Assembly: GCF_017873235.1 (NCBI RefSeq)
Contig: NZ_JAGGJZ010000006.1
Coordinates: 62,001-126,000 of the forward strand
DNA from: Clostridium moniliforme
Lineage (GTDB): Bacteria; Bacillota; Clostridia; Clostridiales; Clostridiaceae
Reading direction: 5' to 3'
DNA: 64,000 bases
The translations under genes and the position numbers were made by a program. A model generated the notes under the pieces. That model saw only the letters and a program-made list of their open reading frames with translations, ran no database searches and had not been told where the DNA came from. Position 1 is the stretch's first letter. The number at the start of each line of letters is the position of its first letter. This document shows, in pieces, positions 56,917-64,000 of this stretch.

Positions 56917-56944
56917 AAATAAGGGGATTTAAATCCCCTTATTT
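56917..56944 (-). promoter_or_regulatory. Intercistronic hairpin between malE and malF
   Basis: AAATAAGGGGATTT is directly followed by its exact complement AAATCCCCTTATTT. Its 3' arm could instead pair with the malF ribosome site AAGGGGAGATTT, since both carry AAGGGGA. It may reduce malF-malG expression relative to malE, as intercistronic hairpins do in other mal operons. Confidence 0.7.
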
Positions 56945-56953
56945 ACTAAGCAA

Positions 56954-58168
56954 TTATTTTTGTTGTGCTATTCCTTGTTTAATTTGTTCTACTATTTTTT
57001 TACCACATTCTTGTGGAGTAAGTTTTCCAGCTGTTAATAACTTCAAGTCATTTTCAGCAGGTTCCCACATTGCTTGAACTTCTGGAATATTTGGCATTGG
57101 TGTAGCTAATTTTAATTGTTCTGCAAAAGCTGCCATTTCTTTATTATCTTTAAAATTCTTACTCTCTAGATCTTTTTTAAGTACTGGAATTCTATGTCCT
57201 TTATTTAATACTGTTTCTGCACTATTGTCTGATAAGTATTTAGCTAATTTCCAAGCTAAATCTTTATCTTTAGTGTTTGTGCTTACAAATGCTGTTTGAA
57301 CCCCCATAAATGTTGGAATCTTCTTTCCATTTAAAGTTGGCATTGGTACAACACCAAAATTTACTTTTCCATCTTTAAATGCTTGTACATCCCAAGGTCC
57401 TGAAACATATAAACCTATTTTTTTATTTAAGAAATCTCCCTTTGCCATATCACCTTTAATATCTGCTGGCATTAATTTATCCTTAATAACTAAATCTTGA
57501 AGGAATGTATAACCTTTTACAGCTCCTTTAGTATCTAGTCCAATATCTTTTGGATCTAATGTCCCATTATTATTTTTAAATACATAAGCTCCATTTGCTG
57601 CTATAAATCCATAAGCATTATAAAAATTATTTATATCAAATTTAAATCCAACATTTTTACCTTGTTTTATTACATCTTCCATTGTTTTAGGAACATTTTT
57701 AACTTTATCTTTATTATAGAAAAGAGCAACTGTTTCTTGAGCTATTGGAAGAGCATATTGCTTTCCACTTATAGTTACTGCATCTATAATTTGTTTTGAG
57801 CCATAATCTTTTGCTTTTATTGTATCCTTAGGTACTTCATCTAAAAGTCCTGCCTTTTGATATATTCCTAATTGATCATGAGGTGCTCCAAACATTATAT
57901 CTGGCCCTTTACCTGCTTTTATAGCTTGAACATCTTCTTGAGTTTTTGCTTTGTCTTCAACAATAGTAACTTTTACTCCATTGTCTTTTCCCCATTTTTC
58001 AGCTATTGGTTTCATTGCATTAATTTCTTGTGTTGTTAAGTGTGACCAAACCTTTAATTCCTTTGAGTTACTGCTTGCTGTACTTCCTGAACTTCAACAA
58101 CCTACTAATGATCCTGTTAAAACCATAGCAGCAATAATAGCAGCTAAAGTTTTCTTTCTTTTTAACAT
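56954..58168 (-). pseudogene. malE: Maltodextrin-binding lipoprotein MalE with in-frame TGA after the lipobox
   Basis: A full-length solute-binding protein can be read from the ATG at 58168 (ribosome site AAGGGGGATTTTAA): signal peptide MLKRKKTLAAIIAAMVLTGS, lipobox LVGC, then TGA at 58096-58094, then SSGSTASSNSKELKVWSHLT and the remaining binding-protein fold through to 56954. With a sense codon the product would have about 404 residues. The downstream part (353 residues from the ATG at 58015) is intact and has family motifs such as GPDIMFGAPHDQLG and YVSGPWDVQAFKDGKVNFGV, but it lacks the signal peptide and first strand. Related proteins usually have glycine (GGA) after the cysteine, so a single G-to-T change explains the stop. 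Sequencing error, pseudogene and UGA readthrough all remain open. Confidence 0.75.
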
Positions 58169-58201
58169 TTAAAATCCCCCTTACACAAATTTTTATTCTC
58201 T

Positions 58202-58217
58202 TTGGTACCGATTCCAA
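58202..58217. promoter_or_regulatory. LacI-family operator upstream of malE (proximal)
   Basis: TTGGTACCGATTCCAA, palindrome with CG centre, 34 bases upstream of the malE start. It differs from the other two operators at only a few positions. Confidence 0.85.
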
Positions 58218-58273
58218 AATTTCAAAAAAATTTTTACTTTATATAAAAATATTATAAATATATTTAACTGTTT

Positions 58274-58289
58274 TTGGTATCGTTTCCAA
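58274..58289. promoter_or_regulatory. LacI-family operator upstream of malE (distal)
   Basis: TTGGTATCGTTTCCAA, 72 bases from the proximal operator, about seven helical turns. A TATAAT-like minus-strand -10 (58251-58256) lies between them, so a regulator bound at both could loop over the promoter. Confidence 0.85.
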
Positions 58290-58390
58290 TTTTATTTTAT
58301 ATTACTCAGTAAACATTTTCAACCTATTCACTTAAAATTCCGACTTTTTGTAAATTCGTACAAAAAAAATATGAACTTTATGTTACATTT

Positions 58391-59347
58391 TTATTTGCTT
58401 CTATTATATTCATTATAAATACAAAATAATATTTTAAATATAACCGAATCATTAAATTTTCTTAAATCAAAAGATGTTATTTTTTCTATCTTTTCAATTC
58501 TATATATAAGAGTATTTCTATGAATATATAGCATCTTAGAAGCTTTACTTAAATTAATATCTGACTTATATAATATATCTATAGTTCTAATTAATTCATC
58601 ATCTAATTTTGAAAAATCTAATTTAATATCATCTAACATCCTATCTTTAAAATCCTTCTCCACTTTATCTATAATGCTTTCAAATATTAAATCTTTTTCT
58701 CCCAAAATATATTTTTCTAAATTATATTTTATTGATAAATTTATTTTATATTTGTTAATTTTAAAAGCATCTCTTACCTCTTGAAAATCATTAATTTTTT
58801 TATATGAAATATAACACTTTAAATACATATTAGATTCTATAGATTCCCTTAAACTCTCCATATGTTCTTCTATTTCTTTAAAGTTTCCTATTAGAATAAT
58901 ATTATCTTTAAAAATTAAATTTATTATTTTTCTATCTAAATATAATTCTTTAATTAAATTATTAGATTCAACTAATCTATCTTTTTCAACATATACATTT
59001 ATTACATAAAATTTTTCTTTTAAAAATGATATTTCTTTTTTTAAAATATTATTGTTAATATTCTCACCATTTAAGAGCCTTATAATTAAGTTTCTATCAA
59101 TATCAAAAGTCTTTTTTATTCTATCCTCAATTAAATATCTTAATAAATTTATACAATTTTTGTCTTTTTTTAAAATTATAATACTAACTTTTCTATTTTC
59201 AATTTCTAATACATTTGCTATTATCTCATCATTTATTAAAGATTCATTGTCAATACTTTTAAAGACTTCTTTTCCATCTATTTTTATAATAAAAGACATA
59301 TTCGTACTTAAATATATATCTTCTAAAAAATCATGAAAACTATTCAT
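58391..59347 (-). CDS. PucR/CdaR-type transcriptional regulator
   Basis: 318 residues. The C-terminus has the PucR-type helix-turn-helix: NLSKASKMLYIHRNTLIYRIEKI (about 271-293), as in CdaR/PucR proteins that activate sugar or purine genes. The rest is an alpha/beta region of unknown ligand. It lies between the ATPase gene (21-base gap) and malE, in the sugar cluster, so a role in its control is likely by context only. AAGGAGGGCTTTAT precedes the ATG. Confidence 0.85.
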   Translation of the reverse strand: MNSFHDFLEDIYLSTNMSFIIKIDGKEVFKSIDNESLINDEIIANVLEIENRKVSIIILKKDKNCINLLRYLIEDRIKKTFDIDRNLIIRLLNGENINNNILKKEISFLKEKFYVINVYVEKDRLVESNNLIKELYLDRKIINLIFKDNIILIGNFKEIEEHMESLRESIESNMYLKCYISYKKINDFQEVRDAFKINKYKINLSIKYNLEKYILGEKDLIFESIIDKVEKDFKDRMLDDIKLDFSKLDDELIRTIDILYKSDINLSKASKMLYIHRNTLIYRIEKIEKITSFDLRKFNDSVIFKILFCIYNEYNRSK

Positions 59348-59368
59348 ATAAAGCCCTCCTTATAGTTA

Positions 59369-60487
59369 CTATTCTATTTCAATTCTTAAGTTAGTTTCTC
59401 TATCAAATACATGGAGTTTATTCCCATTTAAATAGAATTTAGCCTTATCTCCTGTTTTTAAATTACTTGTTCCATTTAATCTAACTGTTACATCTTGATT
59501 ATTAAATTTAGTATAAACATAACTTTCTGCTCCCATAAGTTCAGTAACCTCAACAGAAACATCAATAACACTATCTAAATGATTTTTCATTAATTCTTCA
59601 TCATCTTTTATTTCTTCAGGTCTTATACCAAATATAACACTTTCACCTAATTTTCCAAGTTCTTTTAATTTTTCTCCCTTTTCTTTTGGAAATTTAACTC
59701 TTCCACCTTTTTTAAAGTAAGCATAAAACTCCTCTTCCTCTTTTTCAACTTTTCCTTCTAAAAAATTCATTTGAGGACTTCCTATAAATCCTGCAACAAA
59801 CATATTTGCTGGATGACTGTATATTTTGTGTGGAGTATCTACTTGCTGTATTATTCCATCTTTCATAACAACTATTCTAGTTCCCATAGTCATAGCTTCT
59901 ACCTGATCATGAGTTACATATATAAATGTTGTTTGTAATCTTTGATATAATTTAGAAATTTCTGTTCTCATTTGAACTCTAAGTTTTGCATCTAAGTTTG
60001 ATAAAGGTTCATCCATTAAGAATACCTTTGGTTCTCTAACTATTGCTCTTCCAAGGGCAACTCTTTGTCTTTGTCCTCCAGATAATGCCTTTGGCTTTCT
60101 ATCTAATAAATGTTCTATATCTAATGTTTTAGCTGCCTCTTTAACTTTCTTATCTATCTCTTCCTTTGGAAGTTTTCTTAACTTAAGTCCAAAAGCCATA
60201 TTATCATACACAGTCATATGTGGATATAAAGCATAACTTTGGAATACCATCGCTATATCTCTTTCCTTTGGCTCTACATCATTAACTAACTTATCCCCTA
60301 TATATAAACTTCCTTTTGAAATTTCTTCTAATCCTGCTATCATTCTTAAAGTAGTTGATTTACCACAGCCAGATGGTCCAACAAAAACTATAAATTCCTT
60401 ATCTTCAATTTTTAAATTAAAATCTTTAACTGCTACTACATCTCCTGGATAAATTTTATAAACATGATCAAGTACTACACTTGCCAT
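59369..60487 (-). CDS. Sugar ABC transporter ATP-binding protein (MsmX/UgpC type)
   Basis: Energises carbohydrate importers, probably MalEFG and perhaps others; 372 residues. It has Walker [10 protein letters not shown], the ABC signature [15 protein letters not shown], Walker [17 protein letters not shown], and a C-terminal OB-like regulatory domain. The start is the ATG at 60487 ([16 protein letters not shown]), preceded by GAGGAGGGATT. A longer in-frame start at 60511 overlaps that ribosome site and is not used. First gene of the leftward ATPase-PucR pair. Confidence 0.95.
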   Translation of the reverse strand: MASVVLDHVYKIYPGDVVAVKDFNLKIEDKEFIVFVGPSGCGKSTTLRMIAGLEEISKGSLYIGDKLVNDVEPKERDIAMVFQSYALYPHMTVYDNMAFGLKLRKLPKEEIDKKVKEAAKTLDIEHLLDRKPKALSGGQRQRVALGRAIVREPKVFLMDEPLSNLDAKLRVQMRTEISKLYQRLQTTFIYVTHDQVEAMTMGTRIVVMKDGIIQQVDTPHKIYSHPANMFVAGFIGSPQMNFLEGKVEKEEEEFYAYFKKGGRVKFPKEKGEKLKELGKLGESVIFGIRPEEIKDDEELMKNHLDSVIDVSVEVTELMGAESYVYTKFNNQDVTVRLNGTSNLKTGDKAKFYLNGNKLHVFDRETNLRIEIE

Positions 60488-60760
60488 ATAAATCCCTCCT
60501 CTTATTTTCAAAGTTATGCCTTAATATTACATCAGTTAAACATTTTCATCTATATGTAAAAATAACAAATTTATATTCAAATATTTATACAAAATTCTAA
60601 TTCACACTAAATTTCTATAAGTTTTTTAATTATTATTAACAAATTATGAATACATAATATAAATTAAAATTTATAAAATAACCCTAAAAATATTCTTTAA
60701 TAAGATTATAACTTCCAATTCTTAAATAAAGATTAATATATAACAAAAAATTATCAAAAA
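60488..60760. other. Non-coding gap upstream of the sugar ATPase gene
   Basis: About 270 AT-rich bases holding the promoter of the ATPase gene. I see no ORF, RNA gene or repeat, and no operator matching those upstream of malE and malR. Confidence 0.5.
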
Positions 60761-60800
60761 AATAATAAGGCTAGCAAAATAAATTGCTAACCTTATTATT
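60761..60800 (-). terminator. Terminator of yvcK
   Basis: AATAATAAGG-C-TAGCAA pairs with TTGCTA-A-CCTTATTATT with one mismatch, followed on the minus strand by TTTTTGATAATTTTTTG. It abuts the yvcK stop, closing the murB-side block. Confidence 0.9.
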
Positions 60801-62174
60801 TTAAGATTCTACATTATTAGAATTCTCTCTCTTTATTTTCTTTTCTATTTTATCTCTCTCCTTAATTCTTTGAGAAAGATACATATATTCAATAATCTTC
60901 TTTCTATCATAAAGAAGTTTCTTTTCCATAATTGTTTCAACTAGTACTTGAGCTAAATAATCAGAATCATGTTTTATAGTTCCATTTTTAATTCTTACTA
61001 AATTTCGCTCTACTATATCTACATCAATATCTTTTATTTTGCTTCTATCAATCTTAACAACTTCAGAACCTTTTTCCTTATATTTTTCCTTCATATCAGC
61101 ACTAATACTTCCAACATTTGCAATAACACAGTTAACTATGTCTTTACCACCATATTTTCTTAGTATATTAAGGTGGTCACAAACATTAAATCCATCAGTT
61201 TCTCCAGGTTGAGTCATTACATTTGAAATATATATTTTTAAAGCATCACTTTTTCTTATTTCAGTTGTAATTCCCTTTACTAAAAGATTTGGAAGAACAC
61301 TTGTATAAAGACTTCCAGGTCCCATTACTATTGCATCTGCATCTTTTATGGCATTTAATGCTTCTGATAAAGGTTTTGCATCAATTGGATCAATAGTGAG
61401 CTTTTTTATTCTTGATTTTTGTTTTATAGCTTCAACAGGAATATAGGATTCACCTTCTATAAGATTTCCATTTTCTAAATAAGCCATTAATTTCATATCA
61501 TCTAAAGTAACTGGTAATACTTTACCTGTTACTGCAAGAACTGAACTCATCTTTCTAACTGCATCAACAAAGTTTTCTGAAACTCCATCCATAGCTGCTA
61601 AAAATAAATTACCAAAACTTTGACCTTTAAGTCTTCCATCTTTAAATCTATATTCAAGTAAATCTTCCATTAATGGTTCTGTATCTGATAAAGCTAAAAG
61701 ACAGTTCCTTATATCTCCTGGTGGAAGCATTCCAAGATCTTCTCTTAAATCTCCAGAACCTCCACCATCATCTCCAACTGTAACAATTGCAGTTATATTT
61801 GAAGTATAATACTTAAGTCCTCTAAGCATAGTTGAAAGTCCTGTACCGCCTCCTATAACTACAATCTTAGGTCCTTTAACTAAAAGTCTTTTTTCTGTTA
61901 TAAGGGTTTCTATTTTCTTACTATCTAGGGACATTTTTATATATCCTTTGTTCATAAGAGCAATTACTGATTTCATTCCTTCTGTAATTGATATATATAT
62001 TACAAATACTCCAGTTATATTAAGACATATATAAAATAATTTATAATACATATCATATACTCTATGAGTAACAAGTTCAGTAAATCCAAAAGCAATTAAT
62101 AAAACTCCAAAAAGTCCAAATGCTATCCATCTCTTAACTTTTATTCCAGGCTTAAACCATTCTGAAAGCCTCAT
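60801..62174 (-). CDS. yvcK: YvcK/CofD-like protein (gluconeogenesis factor)
   Basis: 457 residues: two N-terminal hydrophobic segments (about 15-70), then a CofD-like fold with [51 protein letters not shown] and [14 protein letters not shown]. In Bacillus YvcK binds UDP-GlcNAc and is needed for growth on gluconeogenic carbon and for cell shape. Its start overlaps the rapZ stop by four bases (ATGA). Confidence 0.95.
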   Translation of the reverse strand: MRLSEWFKPGIKVKRWIAFGLFGVLLIAFGFTELVTHRVYDMYYKLFYICLNITGVFVIYISITEGMKSVIALMNKGYIKMSLDSKKIETLITEKRLLVKGPKIVVIGGGTGLSTMLRGLKYYTSNITAIVTVGDDGGGSGDLREDLGMLPPGDIRNCLLALSDTEPLMEDLLEYRFKDGRLKGQSFGNLFLAAMDGVSENFVDAVRKMSSVLAVTGKVLPVTLDDMKLMAYLENGNLIEGESYIPVEAIKQKSRIKKLTIDPIDAKPLSEALNAIKDADAIVMGPGSLYTSVLPNLLVKGITTEIRKSDALKIYISNVMTQPGETDGFNVCDHLNILRKYGGKDIVNCVIANVGSISADMKEKYKEKGSEVVKIDRSKIKDIDVDIVERNLVRIKNGTIKHDSDYLAQVLVETIMEKKLLYDRKKIIEYMYLSQRIKERDKIEKKIKRENSNNVES

Positions 62175-63049
62175 AGCTTCTTTTCTCCCTTATTTAAATC
62201 TTCAACTATATCTCTATGTTCTATTCCTGCTTTATACCCTTCTTCAACTAGAAGCTCATGAACTCTATTAGCTATTGCAACTGATCTATGTCTTCCTCCA
62301 GTACATCCTATTGAAATTATAAGTTGTCTCTTGCCTTCTTTAATATAATTTGGTATTAAGAATTTAATCATATCCATAAATCTATCTACAAATCCTGTAG
62401 TTTCTTTTTGATCTAACACATATTTTTTAACAGGTTCATCTGCTCCTGAAAATTTCTTTAATTCAGGAATGTAAAAAGGATTTGGAATAAACCTTACATC
62501 AAAAACTAAGTCTGAATCAACTGGTATACCATATTTAAATCCAAAACTTAATATTGTTACTGATAATTCCTTATCTGGCTCCTCACTAGATCCATAATAG
62601 CTGTTCATTTTTTCTCTTAAATCTCTAATTGCATATTTTGATGTATCTATTATTACATCTGCTCTATCTTTAACTTCTCTTAATTTATTTCTTTCTTCAG
62701 TTATTCCTGTAAGAACACGAGATTTTGGTGAAAGTGGATGACTTCTTCTTGCTTCTTTAAATCTTTTAACAAGAACTTCATCTGATGCTTCTAAAAATAA
62801 TATTTCATATTTAAAATCATTATTCTTTAAATATAATAAACTTTCAAATAAATCATCAAAGAATATCCCACCTCTTATGTCTGTAACAATTGCTACTTTT
62901 TCAATACTTCCATTATTACAGGCTTCAGCAAATTTAGGTATTAATTGTGGTGGTAAATTGTCTACGCAAAAATAACCTAAATCCTCTAAACTCCTAGTTG
63001 CTTCTGTCTTTCCTGCTCCTGATAATCCTGTAACTATTACAAATCTCAT
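62171..63049 (-). CDS. rapZ: RNase adapter / nucleotide-binding protein RapZ (YvcJ)
   Basis: 292 residues. Walker A is [26 protein letters not shown] and the C-terminal signature [17 protein letters not shown]. coli RapZ guides RNase E to small RNAs; in Firmicutes YvcJ binds nucleotides with a less clear role. AAAAAAGGAGGAATAAG precedes the ATG. First of the rapZ-yvcK pair. Confidence 0.95.
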   Translation of the reverse strand: MRFVIVTGLSGAGKTEATRSLEDLGYFCVDNLPPQLIPKFAEACNNGSIEKVAIVTDIRGGIFFDDLFESLLYLKNNDFKYEILFLEASDEVLVKRFKEARRSHPLSPKSRVLTGITEERNKLREVKDRADVIIDTSKYAIRDLREKMNSYYGSSEEPDKELSVTILSFGFKYGIPVDSDLVFDVRFIPNPFYIPELKKFSGADEPVKKYVLDQKETTGFVDRFMDMIKFLIPNYIKEGKRQLIISIGCTGGRHRSVAIANRVHELLVEEGYKAGIEHRDIVEDLNKGEKKL

Positions 63050-63175
63050 AACTTATTCCTCCTTTTTTAACTTTATTTATAGGAGAGTATCTACCACATT
63101 ATCTTATTAAATAAAATGCTATCACTCTAGATAATATATTATATCATATATATAATGTTTACTATTAAATTTAAA

Positions 63176-63200
63176 AGGCGCTATGAAACACATACCGCCT
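63176..63200 (-). terminator. Terminator of murB
   Basis: AGGCG-C-TATG pairs with CATA-C-CGCCT (one mismatch) around AAACA, then TTTAAATTTAA on the minus strand. Lies between murB (stop at 63262) and rapZ. Confidence 0.65.
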
Positions 63201-63261
63201 AATTATTAATAAATATCTTCAACTATATTATATCATTTTTGTTTTGCTATATAAATTAAAT

Positions 63262-64000
63262 TTATATAGTATCTTCACCTATTATTCTAACTTCTGGATG
63301 AAGCTCAACACCAAATTGCTTCTTAACTTCACATTGAATATGACTTATAAGATCTAATACATCCTTTGCTGTAGCTCCACCTTTATTAATAACAAATCCT
63401 GAATGTTTTTCTGAAACGGCAGCTCCTCCTATTGAGTAACCTTTAAGGCCTGCATCTTGAATTAACTTTCCAGCAAAATGACCTTCTGGTCTTTTAAATG
63501 TACTTCCAGCTGATGGATATTCAAGAGGTTGTTTTGATTCTCTTTTTTCTGTTAAATCATCAACTCTTGCTTTTATTTTTTCATATTCACCATAATTTAA
63601 AGCAAAGGTAGCTTCTAAAACTATTGCCTTCTCTTTCATAACCCTTGATGTTCTATATCCTAATTCTAATTCATCTTTAGTATAAGTTTTAACTTCTCCA
63701 TCCTCTGTTAAAACCTCTGCACATTCAATTACATCTGCAATTTCTCCATTATATGCTCCTGCATTCATAAACACAGCACCACCAATAGATCCAGGTATTC
63801 CACAAGCAAATTCTAATCCTGTTAATTTATTTTCTAATGCTGCTTTTGAAGCGTCTTTTAATAATGCACCTGTTTCAGCAATAACTTTATTATTATCCAC
63901 TCTAATATCATTAAGTTCAGTAAGCTTTATAACAACACCTCTTATACCACCATCTTTAACAAGTAAATTTGAACCATTTCCAATAACAAAATAATTTATT
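63262..64000 (-). CDS. murB: UDP-N-acetylenolpyruvoylglucosamine reductase MurB, N-terminus cut by window edge
   Basis: FAD enzyme making UDP-N-acetylmuramate for peptidoglycan. About 246 residues are in the window; the family has about 300, so the first ~60 residues lie beyond 64000. Visible motifs are [19 protein letters not shown] (FAD site) at the cut end, [55 protein letters not shown] and [20 protein letters not shown], the last with the catalytic glutamate region. The frame runs open to the window end. Confidence 0.93.
   Translation of the reverse strand, partial: INYFVIGNGSNLLVKDGGIRGVVIKLTELNDIRVDNNKVIAETGALLKDASKAALENKLTGLEFACGIPGSIGGAVFMNAGAYNGEIADVIECAEVLTEDGEVKTYTKDELELGYRTSRVMKEKAIVLEATFALNYGEYEKIKARVDDLTEKRESKQPLEYPSAGSTFKRPEGHFAGKLIQDAGLKGYSIGGAAVSEKHSGFVINKGGATAKDVLDLISHIQCEVKKQFGVELHPEVRIIGEDTI

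Noticed and set aside
58081..58120. Firm SECIS element after the malE TGA
   Set aside because: Only a weak 7-bp stem with a bulge that includes the UGA itself can be drawn; it does not resemble a known bacterial SECIS, so I report selenocysteine only as an alternative to exclude.

Overview
The window is very AT-rich, has short intergenic gaps, strong GGAGG-type ribosome sites and long T-tailed intrinsic terminators. Its gene set (SelA/SelB/tRNA-Sec, RapZ-YvcK-WhiA, an AGCS symporter, a type I-B CRISPR-Cas system) points to a low-GC Gram-positive anaerobe, most likely Clostridium sensu stricto. A C. perfringens-like species is plausible, but the species is inferred from gene content, not proven. 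Nearly all genes lie on the minus strand.

Layout. 1-10.5 kb: housekeeping and transport genes (htpG cut by the window edge, a small heat-shock protein under a perfect CIRCE operator, a membrane GGDEF-EAL protein, a YfcC-family transporter, an AGCS symporter, aminopeptidase C). 10.6-18.7 kb: an accessory region. A tight four-gene run encodes a HerA/FtsK-like ATPase with a serine-rich segment, a Big2-domain protein with C-terminal membrane helices, a TNT-type (NAD+ glycohydrolase) toxin and a small immunity-like protein; htpX lies just upstream on its own terminator. 19.0-31.8 kb: a complete type I-B CRISPR-Cas locus (cas6-cas8-cas7-cas5-cas3, a WYL regulator, cas4-cas1-cas2) between two arrays of 9 and about 27 repeats. 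The two leaders share an inverted repeat at identical spacing. A 46-codon helix-turn-helix gene lies between the larger array and cas6. 31.8-37.6 kb: rlmD-type methyltransferase, a small membrane peptide, a DUF1540 protein, selB, selA and a divergent selenocysteine tRNA. 37.9-45.5 kb: pyk, pfkA, dnaE, whiA. 45.7-60.5 kb: a thiamine-binding-like protein, then a maltodextrin uptake and breakdown cluster (glgP, malQ, GH31, LacI-type regulator, GH13, malG, malF, malE, a PucR-type regulator, an MsmX/UgpC-type ATPase) with three near-identical LacI-family operators. 60.8-64 kb: yvcK, rapZ and murB (cut by the edge).

How it works together. MalEFG plus the ATPase would import maltodextrins. The GH13 enzyme, MalQ, the phosphorylase and the GH31 glucosidase would convert them to glucose and glucose-1-phosphate, which feed the glycolytic genes pfkA and pyk nearby. 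The malE gene carries an in-frame TGA immediately after the lipobox cysteine, so the binding protein is either broken, mis-sequenced, or (less likely) read through in a host that has selenocysteine machinery.

The strongest candidate for an undescribed system is the HerA-Big2-TNT-immunity cassette next to CRISPR-Cas. It could be a toxin-delivery system or an NAD-depleting defence module. The shared architecture of the two CRISPR leaders is the second.
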